From the NCBI RefSeq assembly GCF_040958095.1, contig NC_091198.1, positions 37,072,539 to 37,136,538 of the forward strand: a stretch of 64,000 nucleotides of DNA, given 5' to 3'. This document shows positions 1 to 10,819 of the stretch, one piece after another (position 1 is the stretch's first letter; each line of letters starts with the position of its first letter). This DNA is from Procambarus clarkii (taxonomy: Eukaryota > Arthropoda > Malacostraca > Decapoda > Cambaridae). The position numbers and the translations under genes are program-made. The notes under the pieces were generated by a model. The model was not told the origin of the DNA. It saw nothing but the letters and a program-made list of their open reading frames with translations, and did no database searches.

Positions 1-563
1 CTAATGGTCCTACCAATCACCTCCCACTTACTACTGGTATTATTAAGCACATCCCACTACACGACTGGTCTTACCACGCACCTCCCACTACACGACTCTA
101 CCACCCATTAGCCTCGAACAAGATCAAGACGTTACCTCACTCCCTGACAATGTCCACGTTCCTGTCAATTCTCTCATCCTTCAATGATGCAATTCTCCTG
201 CAAATGCTTGCTTTACTGTTCTATCAGTAGGTTTATGAGTTCCTTCAACACTCTTACTATTATCTGGCCATGTCAATAAAATATATTTTTTTATTAAATT
301 CAAACAGAAATGCTTAATAAGACCAGTTCATGTGGAATGTTGGTGAGGCAGACTTTGGTTAGACGGGTGCCAAGACCGTGAGACTTACTCCAACAAGTTT
401 GGACTTGTCAACAATGAAGATTCCTGCCATGTCGAAGCCTGGGAAGTGGTCCATGAGTGTGATGAGTCGCCCCAGCTGCCAGGGAGAGACACACATCTTA
501 GTTCCTTACACTGGTTCCTTCTGCTCGTGCTCAAGGTCCCACATGCCGCTATCCCGCTATCCC
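1..563. other. No recognisable gene
   Basis: The first 110 bases hold a few loose repeats of a 'cacctcccacta' phrase. The rest is unremarkable AT-leaning sequence. Short open frames here have no recognisable domain or codon pattern. Confidence 0.5.
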
Positions 564-768
564 AGTCTCTTTTAAAGCGTTCTGTTTTGTGTCTGGAGAG
601 TTTCTCATGAGAAGGCTGGCCGTTTTTCTGGTTTTATAGTAAATCGTCAGTTGTATCCTCTGATTTTTGTCTGTAGGGATAACGTTTCTATTAACAATAT
701 CTTTCAGGACCCTTTCCTCCGTTTTATGAGCTGTGGAAAAGAAGTTCCTGTAAAATAGTCTAATAGGG
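564..768 (-). mobile_element. Penelope-like element family A, inverted fragment
   Basis: This 205-base stretch is the near-perfect reverse complement of 792-996, separated by a 23-base spacer. On the minus strand it encodes the linker between RT and GIY-YIG endonuclease of a PLE, starting at residues PIRLFYRNFF and ending around NALKET. It is a partial copy fused head to head with the next element. Such inverted partial copies are common in PLE insertions, whose replication intermediates switch template. Confidence 0.8.
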
Positions 769-794
769 TATACTAACACAACACCTATACCCCC

Positions 795-1347
795 TATTAG
801 ACTATTTTACAGGAACTTCTTTTCCACAGCTCATAAAACGGAGGAAAGGGTCCTGAAAGATATTGTTAATAGAAACGTTATCCCTACAGACAAAAATCAG
901 AGGATACAACTGACGATTTACTATAAAACCAGAAAAACGGCCAGCCTTCTCATGAGAAACTCTCCAGACACAAAACAGAACGCTTTAAAAGAGACTAACG
1001 TCGTCTATGCCTTCAAATGCCCACTTGGGGACTGTAAGCTCCAAAAAACCCAGTATATAGGCAAGACAACAACATCTCTTTCTAGGCGTTTAACGATGCA
1101 TAAGCAACAGGGCTCCATCAAGGAACATATAATCTCTTCCCACAACCAAACCATCGCCAGAGAAATCCTAGTAAACAACACAGAAATCATCGATAGATAC
1201 AGCGATAGCAGGCGGCTTGACGTTTGCGAGGCACTACACATCAAGAAGTCAACACCAGCAATCAACAGCCAATTATTGCACAACTATATTCTACCCACCT
1301 CAAGACTCCGCTCCAATATAGAAGCATCAAGAAATATGGACCAATAG
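795..1347 (+). pseudogene. PLE family A GIY-YIG endonuclease domain (C-terminal fragment)
   Basis: This is the C-terminal part of a PLE polyprotein, lacking RT. A Cys pair (KCPLGDC) precedes the YIG half of the GIY-YIG signature (QYIGKTTTSL), followed by SRRLTMH with the conserved Arg and a His. A downstream EALHI carries the expected catalytic Glu. In PLEs this domain nicks target DNA to prime reverse transcription. The reading frame is open from the inverted-repeat junction to the stop, but the RT is missing, so the copy cannot be autonomous. There is no natural start codon; the methionine at 952 is internal. Confidence 0.8.
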
Positions 1348-1538
1348 GCTTTCTACAAACACTTCTATTCAATACCCATTGTTTGTGTTCTGTCTTGTGT
1401 TGATACTTTTAATACCCTATTAATATCCCCTCTTGTTCTGTCTTGTGTTAATGCCACATCACCCCTCCCACCTCACTCAAATGTAGATATAAAATCGGAG
1501 ATACGTAAGTTCTAATCAGTTGTGTATTTGTGAACTAA

Positions 1539-1591
1539 AGTCTTTGAAAATGTAATAAGTTTTACGAAACGCACAGGTGTCGCGTCAGACT
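1539..1591 (+). ncRNA. Hammerhead-ribozyme-like motif, PLE family A copy A1
   Basis: Stem I pairs AGTCT (1539-1543) with AGACT (1587-1591). The core TTGAAAA (1544-1550) is followed by T, then stem II GTAA/TTAC (1552-1555/1562-1565), the invariant GAAA (1566-1569), stem III ACGC/GCGT (1569-1572/1582-1585) and a C at 1586 as the expected cleavage nucleotide. The layout is that of a type I hammerhead, but the positions normally C3 and G8 are U and A. Hammerhead motifs in PLE terminal repeats are established knowledge; activity of this variant is inference. Confidence 0.6.
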
Positions 1592-1601
1592 AGAAATAAA
1601 A

Positions 1602-1712
1602 ATGAATTTTGGAGAATTGATTTTTGATTTACCTCCAACAGTGAAGCGTAATGTACGAAAGATTGAGAAAATTCGTGTTAGAATTATTAATCTTACTTTT
1701 TCGGTCATATTT

Positions 1713-1718
<6 letters not shown>
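1602..1718 (+). pseudogene. PLE family A ORF, N-terminal fragment
   Basis: An ATG eleven bases after the hammerhead-like fold opens a frame beginning [18 protein letters not shown] and reaching SVIFNN before it becomes (TA)n. The same N-terminus occurs in copies at 4380-4490 and 4752-4905, and a diverged one ([18 protein letters not shown]) in family B at 27214. It is the start of the PLE polyprotein carried in the 3' terminal repeat. Confidence 0.65.

Positions 1719-1803
<85 letters not shown>
1717..1803. repeat. (TA)n microsatellite
   Basis: About 43 TA units directly abut the truncated PLE family A N-terminal ORF. Open frames across it (poly-IY) are meaningless. Confidence 0.95.
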
Positions 1804-1807
<4 letters not shown>

Positions 1808-1970
1808 GAAAATTTTGTGGCTATTTGAACCACCCCACCGCCGGCACTCGGATAGTAATCTTGGGCATAGCATTTTACCAAATCACCTCATTCTTTGGGG
1901 CACACGTGAGGAACACAAATGCGAGCAAGCCTGAATGGTCCCCAGGACAATATGCAAATGAAAACTCACA

Positions 1971-2059
1971 CCCCAGAAGTGACTCGAACCCATACTCCCA
2001 GGAGCAACGCAACTGGTATGTACAAGACGCCTTAATCCACTTGACCATCACGACCGGAC
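1971..2059 (-). repeat. tRNA-Leu/Ser-like SINE head, copy 1
   Basis: Read on the minus strand, a polymerase III A-box-like TGGTCAAGTGGATTAAGGCG is followed ~45 bases later by a B-box-like GGTTCGAGTC. The length and the long variable region resemble a class II (Leu/Ser) tRNA, but the sequence is repeated and the acceptor stem is poor. It is therefore called a SINE, not a tRNA gene. Confidence 0.6.
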
Positions 2060-2196
2060 AAAATGAGGTGATAGCCGAGGCTATTTGAACCACCTCACCG
2101 CCGGCACTCGGATAGTAATCTTGGGCATAGCATTTTACCAAATCACCTCATTCTTTGGGGCACACGTGAGGAACACAAATGCAAACAAGCCTGAAT

Positions 2197-2290
2197 GTCC
2201 GGTCGTGATGGTCAAGCGGATTAAGGCGTCCCTGTACATATCAGTTGTGTTGCTCCTGGCAGTTTGGGTTCGAGTCACTTCTGGGGTGTG
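2197..2290 (+). repeat. tRNA-Leu/Ser-like SINE head, copy 2
   Basis: Same A-box/B-box arrangement as the copy at 1971-2059, in opposite orientation, with several substitutions in the middle (a CTGTACATATCAG segment). Confidence 0.6.
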
Positions 2291-2457
2291 AGTTTTCAGT
2301 TGTATATAGTCCTGGGGACCATTCAGGCTTGTTCGCATTTGTGTTCCTCACGTGTGCCCCAAAGAATGAGGTGATTTGGTAAAATGCTATGCCCAAGATT
2401 ACTATCTGAGTGCCGGCGGTGGGGTGGTTCAAATAGCCTCGGCTATCACCTCATTAT

Positions 2458-2550
2458 GTCCGGTCGTGATGGTCAAGTGGATTAAGGCGTCTTGTACATA
2501 CCAGTTGCGTTGCTCCTGGGAGTATGGGTTCGAGTCACTTCTGGGGTGTG
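2458..2550 (+). repeat. tRNA-Leu/Ser-like SINE head, copy 3
   Basis: Third copy, nearly identical to the first in its anticodon-arm region (GTCTTGTACATACCAG). It is followed by 46 bases of the repeat body and then (TA)n. Confidence 0.6.
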
Positions 2551-2593
2551 AGTTTTCAGTTGCATATTGTCCTGGGGACCATTCAGGCTTGTT

Positions 2594-2596
<3 letters not shown>

Positions 2597-2656
<60 letters not shown>
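2597..2656. repeat. (TA)n microsatellite
   Basis: About 30 TA units terminate the dispersed repeat cluster. The following 2660-2890 has no recognised feature apart from a T-run at 2787-2793. Confidence 0.95.
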
Positions 2657-2660
<4 letters not shown>

Positions 2661-2889
2661 GGGTACCACCACTGGTGCAATTATAGGGACCCACAGCCTC
2701 AGAGAAGGAAACAAAGAGCACTCAGGGAAAAACTTGCCATTTAACTCTGAATACGAAAGAGTGTTCACTTCTGCTACCACCCCCTTTTTTTTATTATGAT
2801 GTACACTTTATTATGCAAGGTTATACAGTTACATATCTGATTTTATACAAAAAATGAACATTAAGAGGACACAAGAAATAGTTCGCTTC

Positions 2890-4377
<1,488 letters not shown>

Positions 4378-4378
<1 letters not shown>

Positions 4379-4600
4379 ATTAAATGTGACCGAAAAAGTA
4401 AGATTAATAATTCTAACACGAATTTTCTCGATATTTCGTACATTTCTTTTCACTGTTGGTGGTAATTCAAAAATCAATTCTCCAAAATTCATTTTTATTT
4501 CTAGTCAGACGCGTTACTTGAGCGCGTTTCGTAAAACTTATTACATTTTCAAAGACTTTAGTTTACACATACACAACTGAATAGAACTTACACATCTCCA
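4378..4600 (-). mobile_element. PLE family A terminal repeat only (A2)
   Basis: On the minus strand it holds the untranslated segment, a hammerhead-like fold and the N-terminal ORF ([18 protein letters not shown]) up to VTFNN, where (TA)n begins. The endonuclease is absent. It differs from A1 by scattered substitutions and a longer stem III loop in the ribozyme-like fold. Confidence 0.75.
4503..4557 (-). ncRNA. Hammerhead-ribozyme-like motif, PLE copy A2
   Basis: Same fold as at 1539-1591. Stem III is ACGC(G)/(C)GCGT with a different and longer loop (CTCAAGTAA), so the pairing is kept while loop length and sequence have changed. Stem I keeps GACT/AGTC. The core is again TTGAAAA with GAAA downstream. 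Confidence 0.6.
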
Positions 4601-4631
4601 TGAAATTACACTTATATGTGGAATTACACTT

Positions 4632-4754
<123 letters not shown>

Positions 4755-4915
4755 TATATTTCGGAAGCAGTCTTTCCTGTAGACATATATTATTAAATAT
4801 GACCGAAAAAGTAAGATTAATAATTCTAACACGAATTTTCTCAATCTTTCGTACATTACGCTTCACTGTTGGAGGTAAATCAAAAATCACTTCTCCAAAA
4901 TTCATTTTTATTTCT

Positions 4916-4968
4916 AGTCTGACGCGACACGGGCGCGTTTCGTAAAACTTATTACATTTTCAAAGACT
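4916..4968 (-). ncRNA. Hammerhead-ribozyme-like motif, PLE copy A3
   Basis: Stem I AGTCT/AGACT, core TTGAAAA, stem II GTAA/TTAC, GAAA, stem III ACGC/GCGT with loop GCCCGTGTC, then C. Compared with copy A1 only the stem III loop has changed. Confidence 0.6.
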
Positions 4969-5150
4969 TCACAAATACACAACTGATTAGAACGTATCTC
5001 TGATTTTATATCTACATTTGAGTGAGGTGGGAAGGGTGATGTGGCATTAACACGAGACAGAACAGGAGGGGATATTAATAGGGTATTAAAAGTATCAACA
5101 CAAGACAGAACAGAAACAATGGGTATTGAATAGAAGTGTTTGTAGAAAGC

Positions 5151-5465
5151 CTATTGGTCCATATTTCTTGATGCTTCTATATTGGAGCGGAGTCTTGAGG
5201 TGGGTAGAATATAGTTGTGCAATAATTGGCTGTTGATTGCTGGTGTTGACTTCTTGATGTGTAGTGCCTCGCAAACGTCAAGCCGCCTGCTATCGCTGTA
5301 TCTATCGATGATTTCTGTGTTGTTTACTAGGATTTCTCTGGCGATGGTTTGGTTATAGGAAGAGATTATATGTTCCTTGATGGAGCCCTGTTGCTTATGC
5401 ATCGTTAAACGCCTAGAAAGAGATGTTGTTGTCTTGCCTATATACTGGGTTTTTTGGAGCTTACA
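5151..5465 (-). pseudogene. PLE family A GIY-YIG endonuclease, truncated
   Basis: Starts within the domain at CKLQKTQYIGKTTTSL and runs to the same C-terminus as copy A1 (ASRNMDQ). The first cysteine of the Cys pair and everything upstream are missing. The 56 residues that extend the open frame upstream belong to the adjacent unrelated repeat. Confidence 0.75.
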
Positions 5466-5481
5466 CCCAGCAAACAATTTT

Positions 5482-5636
5482 AGGTTGCCACAACATATCT
5501 GGAAAGTATTTGAAAGTATTGGAAACGTTTGTTTTATCGTATCAGATACGATATTGTGTGTGGACTTAAATAGGTTTCCAAAACTTATAACCAAGACATA
5601 TGTATCTAACACTAATTTGAGATGTTGTGGCAACTT
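5482..5636. mobile_element. Possible short non-autonomous DNA element (MITE-like)
   Basis: Fifteen-base terminal inverted repeats, AGGTTGCCACAACAT at 5482-5496 and its one-mismatch complement at 5622-5636, bracket 155 bases without coding content. 'cttaca' occurs on both sides, but the PLE sequence does not resume to the right, so a target-site duplication is not proven. Confidence 0.4.
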
Positions 5637-5964
5637 ACACTCCTAACATGAGTCATTCATAATCCATTCATACACCAATATGAATCTCTTGTGAAAGGTT
5701 TGAGCCTTATCTGAACCCTTTTCACATCTTTGTGTTTAAAGTTAAATTTCTTGAAATTAAATTATTTTATATTATATTATATTATTTTTATTATATTTTA
5801 TTTTATAATTTATTATTATTTTTCTTATATTTTTTTATATTATATTAGTGTTTTCAATTTAAATATTAAAACCAATTTAAGGGTAAAAAAATCAAATAAT
5901 TTATATTTCTTTTATTATTTACTAACAAATCAGCAAAAATACAAAAACATATGACCTATATAAT
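5637..5964. other. AT-rich sequence, no gene seen
   Basis: T- and A-rich tracts with repeated 'ttatatta' phrases. The open frame here is low-complexity Ile/Tyr/Phe and is not credible. Confidence 0.6.
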
Positions 5965-5989
5965 TATATATATATATATATAAATAATT

Positions 5990-6078
<89 letters not shown>

Positions 6079-6295
6079 TGTAATACATAAGAATGTAGTG
6101 TAATAGTATATATATTATATATTATATATATATATATATATATTTATATATAAATAATATATTTATATATAAATAATATATTTATATATAAATAATATAT
6201 TTATATATAAATAATATATATATATATAAATAATATATATATATATATATAAATAATATATATATAAATAATATATATATATAAATAATATATAT
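5965..6295. repeat. (TA)n and TATATAAATAA satellite-like repeat up to the gap
   Basis: TA units, then a short unique stretch (ttagtgtaatacataagaat, near 6076), then degenerate 'ataaataatatatttat' repeats reaching the N gap. The same succession recurs at 24105-24450 beyond the second gap. Confidence 0.85.
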
Positions 6296-6795
6296 NNNNN
6301 NNNNNNNNNNNNNNNNNNNNNNNNNNNNNNNNNNNNNNNNNNNNNNNNNNNNNNNNNNNNNNNNNNNNNNNNNNNNNNNNNNNNNNNNNNNNNNNNNNNN
6401 NNNNNNNNNNNNNNNNNNNNNNNNNNNNNNNNNNNNNNNNNNNNNNNNNNNNNNNNNNNNNNNNNNNNNNNNNNNNNNNNNNNNNNNNNNNNNNNNNNNN
6501 NNNNNNNNNNNNNNNNNNNNNNNNNNNNNNNNNNNNNNNNNNNNNNNNNNNNNNNNNNNNNNNNNNNNNNNNNNNNNNNNNNNNNNNNNNNNNNNNNNNN
6601 NNNNNNNNNNNNNNNNNNNNNNNNNNNNNNNNNNNNNNNNNNNNNNNNNNNNNNNNNNNNNNNNNNNNNNNNNNNNNNNNNNNNNNNNNNNNNNNNNNNN
6701 NNNNNNNNNNNNNNNNNNNNNNNNNNNNNNNNNNNNNNNNNNNNNNNNNNNNNNNNNNNNNNNNNNNNNNNNNNNNNNNNNNNNNNNNNNNNNNN
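6296..6795. other. Assembly gap, exactly 500 N
   Basis: A fixed-size scaffold gap; the true distance is unknown. Confidence 0.99.
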
Positions 6796-7946
6796 AGATC
6801 TGGATCGAAACTGGTAAGAGAGAGGAGCTTGTTCGTCCTGAATAGCCAATAGAGTTAGCAATAATAATTGTAATTGTGTATATAACATTATAACAATATA
6901 TGTATATAACAATATGAAATAATAGCTATTTTTTCCCAATCTCTATCCCGTTGTTTCAGGTATCCATGCTCGTGAATGGATCTCTCCTGCCGTCTCTATG
7001 TATATCCTGAACCTGCTGATTACAGACGAGTCTTGGCGAGACCTGCTGAAGAGGACGGAGTGGTACATCGTGCCTGTCGTCAACCCGGACGGCTACCATT
7101 ACACCTTCACCTCCGAGAGTGCCAGGTCAGTCAACAGTGTACATGATATGCAACACCGTGCAGTGTTCATGCCACACCACCTCGCACAGTGAACACGTCA
7201 TAGAAGACCCCCTGCAGTTTTACAATACACTGCACATTATTGCCCAGAAGCGTGTGTATCCCAAGTCGTGACTAGTAATGAGATAATATATATAGCAGTT
7301 TATAATGGGAAATAATACCAACCTCACGGTTAGTTTCTAAAAAAAATTTCATTGTCATGATTCTAACATTATGGTTTACTCTAGGCTGTGGAGAAAGAAT
7401 CGCCAGACCCTCCTTGATAGAGGGTGCAAAGGCGTGAGCCTGATCCGTGACTTGGACTTGGAATGGAGCTTTAGCACTACATTCGACCGTGTAGCGAGAC
7501 TTACAAAGGCGTCACACCCTTCACTGAACCAGAAACCCAAGGTCTCCAAGCAATCATGGAAACAGTGGGTGGCATTGACCTGTTCATAGCTTTCCGAGGC
7601 TATGGCCAGTGTATCGTTTATCCTGTGTTGCGGAATGACATTCCTCCAGCAAACATCCATGAACACGAAGTTCTGGCTATGGTATTTGCTCATGCCATGA
7701 GCTATACGTCTCGTGGACACATGAAATATGAGATGGGCGAATAAGGACCACTGTACGGTCTAACCTCTGAAGACTTGGCACCCGAGGCACACAATTGGTT
7801 CATATATACCATTGATCTCCCTTATAAAGGGAGATATGGACTTCTTCATTCAGAGACTAACATTAGCAGCACTCTGGGAGACCACTGCCGGTATCATGTG
7901 CATGGTCCGTCATATTACTAACACGGGTCACTGTACCAATCCTTAG
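6796..7946 (+). pseudogene. M14 zinc carboxypeptidase, array unit 1 (exon A mostly in gap)
   Basis: Exons: A 6796-6813 (end only), B 6960-7125, C 7385-7946. The fold is that of digestive carboxypeptidase A/B, which removes C-terminal residues in the gut. Exon B holds GIHAREWISPA with the first two zinc ligands (His, Glu) and VNPDGY. Exon C begins LWRKNRQ with the substrate-binding Arg. The active site is degraded in exon C. The DLNRN motif reads SLIRD, the third zinc ligand His is Arg (AFRGYGQ), and the catalytic Glu of the C-terminal ELP..GRYG motif is Asp (TIDLPYKGRYG). A two-base GC insertion at 7494-7495 shifts the frame. An in-frame TAA follows MGE at 7742-7744, and another shift near 7880 precedes the homologous C-terminus ETTAGIMCMVRHI and stop. 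It is a pseudogene unless the sequence carries errors. Confidence 0.85.
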
Positions 7947-8026
7947 TAGCCGCCATATGTATAGTTGGTACATATGGCATATGGTAGGTTTACAGTTTTT
8001 ATATTATAACCCAACGAATCCCACAG

Positions 8027-9345
8027 AACATCCGATGGATTGGAACGTCGACCACAATACGGAAGGCGTCGAGAAGTTCCTAAACTGGGTGAAGGAAATG
8101 GGAGGCTGCTTCGTATGCTAACGGCAGCTACCACGGAGGAGGGGCGCCAAGTCCTGGTGATTAAAGTCACAGTCTCCGATGAACCCAAGACAAAGATCTG
8201 GATCGAAACTGGTAAGAGAGAGGAGCTTGTTCGTCCTGAATAGCCAATAGAGTTAGCAATAATAATTGTAATTGTGTATATAACATTATAACAATATATG
8301 TATATAACAATATGAAATAATAGCTATTTTTTTCCCAATCTCTATCCCGTTGTTTCAGGTATCCATGCTCGTGAATGGATCTCTCCTGCCGTCTCTATGT
8401 ATATCCTGAACCTGCTGATTACAGACGAGTCTTGGCGAGACCTGCTGAAGAGGACGGAGTGGTACATCGTGCCTGTCGTCAACCCGGACGGCTACCATTA
8501 CACCTTCACCTCCGAGAGTGCCAGGTCAGTCAACAGTGTACATGATATGCAACACCGTGCAGTGTTCATGCCACACCACCTCGCACAGTGAACACGTCAT
8601 AGAAGACCCCCTGCAGTTTTACAATACACTGCACATTATTGCCCAGAAGCGTGTGTATCCCAAGTCGTGACTAGTAATGAGATAATATATATAGCAGTTT
8701 ATAATGGGAAATAATACCAACCTCACGGTTAGTTTCTAAAAAAAATTTCATTGTCATGATTCTAACATTATGGTTTACTCTAGGCTGTGGAGAAAGAATC
8801 GCCAGACCCTCCTTGATAGAGGGTGCAAAGGCGTGAGCCTGATCCGTGACTTGGACTTGGAATGGAGCTTTAGCACTACATTCGACCGTGTAGCGAGACT
8901 TACAAAGGCGTCACACCCTTCACTGAACCAGAAACCCAAGGTCTCCAAGCAATCATGGAAACAGTGGGTGGCATTGACCTGTTCATAGCTTTCCGAGGCT
9001 ATGGCCAGTGTATCGTTTATCCTGTGTTGCGGAATGACATTCCTCCAGCAAACATCCATGAACACGAAGTTCTGGCTATGGTATTTGCTCATGCCATGAG
9101 CTATACGTCTCGTGGACACATGAAATATGAGATGGGCGAATAAGGACCACTGTACGGTCTAACCTCTGAAGACTTGGCACCCGAGGCACACAATTGGTTC
9201 ATATATACCATTGATCTCCCTTATAAAGGGAGATATGGACTTCTTCATTCAGAGACTAACATTAGCAGCACTCTGGGAGACCACTGCCGGTATCATGTGC
9301 ATGGTCCGTCATATTACTAACACGGGTCACTGTACCAATCCTTAG
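8027..9345 (+). pseudogene. Carboxypeptidase array unit 2
   Basis: Exons: A 8027-8211, B 8359-8524, C 8784-9345. Exon A encodes the N-terminal part of the catalytic domain (HPMDWNVDHNTEGVEKF ... TKIWIETG), spliced in frame to GIHAREW. Unlike its neighbours this unit has lost four bases in exon A near 8114 (within the FVQVL codons), which breaks the frame before the zinc ligands. It shares the exon C lesions of unit 1. Confidence 0.85.
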
Positions 9346-9425
9346 TAGCCGCCATATGTATAGTTGGTACATATGGCATATGGTAGGTTTACAGTTTTTA
9401 TATTATAACCCAACGAATCCCACAG

Positions 9426-10739
9426 AACATCCGATGGATTGGAACGTCGACCACAATACGGAAGGCGTCGAGAAGTTCCTAAACTGGGTGAAGGAAATGG
9501 GAGGCTGCTTCGTACAGGTGCTAACGGCAGCTACCACGGAGGAGGGGCGCCAAGTCCTGGTGATTAAAGTCACAGTCTCCGATGAACCCAAGACAAAGAT
9601 CTGGATCGAAACTGGTAAGAGAGAGGAGCTTGTTCGTCCTGAATAGCCAATAGAGTTAGCAATAATAATTGTAATTGTGTATATAACATTATAACAATAT
9701 ATGTATATAACAATATGAAATAATAGCTATTTTTTCCCAATCTCTATCCCGTTGTTTCAGGTATCCATGCTCGTGAATGGATCTCTCCTGCCGTCTCTAT
9801 GTATATCCTGAACCTGCTGATTACAGACGAGTCTTGGCGAGACCTGCTGAAGAGGACGGAGTGGTACATCGTGCCTGTCGTCAACCCGGACGGCTACCAT
9901 TACACCTTCACCTCCGAGAGTGCCAGGTCAGTCAACAGTGTACATGATATGCAACACCGTGCAGTGTTCATGCCACACCACCTCGCACAGTGAACACGTC
10001 ATAGAAGACCCCCTGCAGTTTTACAATACACTGCACATTATTGCCCAGAAGCGTGTGTATCGTCGACTAGTAATGAGATAATATATATAGCAGTTTATAA
10101 TGGGAAATAATACCAACCTCACGGTTAGTTTCTAAAAAAAATTTCATTGTCATGATTCTAACATTATGGTTTACTCTAGGCTGTGGAGAAAGAATCGCCA
10201 GACCCTCCTTGATAGAGGGTGCAAAGGCGTGAGCCTGATCCGTGACTTGGACTTGGAATGGAGCTTTAGCACTACATTCGACCGTGTAGAGACTTACAAA
10301 GGCGTCACACCCTTCACTGAACCAGAAACCCAAGGTCTCCAAGCAATCATGGAAACAGTGGGTGGCATTGACCTGTTCATAGCTTTCCGAGGCTATGGCC
10401 AGTGTATCGTTTATCCTGTGTTGCGGAATGACATTCCTCCAGCAAACATCCATGAACACGAAGTTCTGGCTATGGTATTTGCTCATGCCATGAGCTATAC
10501 GTCTCGTGGACACATGAAATATGAGATGGGCGAATAAGGACCACTGTACGGTCTAACCTCTGAAGACTTGGCACCCGAGGCACACAATTGGTTCATATAT
10601 ACCATTGATCTCCCTTATAAAGGGAGATATGGACTTCTTCATTCAGAGACTAACATTAGCAGCACTCTGGGAGACCACTGCCGGTATCATGTGCATGGTC
10701 CGTCATATTACTAACACGGGTCACTGTACCAATCCTTAG
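9426..10739 (+). pseudogene. Carboxypeptidase array unit 3, frame partly restored
   Basis: Exons: A 9426-9614, B 9761-9926, C 10180-10739. This is the only unit without the GC insertion, so exon C stays open through ETYKGVTPFTEPETQG, AFRGYGQCIVYP and on to MGE before the shared TAA (10535-10537). It therefore gives the best view of the domain: about 180 residues of exons A-C are continuous up to that stop. The His-to-Arg zinc-ligand change is still present. Intron 2 is several bases shorter (gtgtatcgtcgactag). Confidence 0.85.
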
Positions 10740-10819
10740 TAGCCGCCATATGTATAGTTGGTACATATGGCATATGGTAGGTTTACAGTTTTTATATTAT
10801 AACCCAACGAATCCCACAG

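Larger units (their letters stand above)
792..1718 (+). mobile_element. Penelope-like element family A, 5'-truncated copy (A1)
   Basis: Order on the plus strand: end of the RT-endonuclease linker, GIY-YIG endonuclease to the stop at 1347, a ~190-base untranslated stretch, a hammerhead-like fold at 1539-1591, then the start of a new reading frame at 1602 that runs into (TA)n. Having the N-terminus of the ORF downstream of its own C-terminus is the expected terminal-repeat (pLTR) arrangement of PLEs. Copies A2 (4378-4600) and A3 (4752-5465) lie on the opposite strand nearby. Confidence 0.8.
1829..2596. repeat. Cluster of a tRNA-derived dispersed repeat in alternating orientation
   Basis: A ~260-base unit contains a tRNA-like head and a flank with 'caaatcacctcattctttgg'. 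It appears on plus at 1829-2090, partly again at 2091-2196, then inverted at 2197-2445 and inverted again at 2446-2596. The result is a fold-back structure. The last copy is cut by (TA)n. Confidence 0.75.

Noticed and set aside
2458..2550. Functional tRNA-Leu/Ser gene
   Set aside because: A/B boxes are present but it is one of three mutually inverted dispersed copies with a weak acceptor stem and non-tRNA flanks, so SINE fits better.
7376..7720. 114-residue minus-strand ORF repeated in every array unit
   Set aside because: Antisense of carboxypeptidase exon C; the plus-strand frame has the recognisable motifs.
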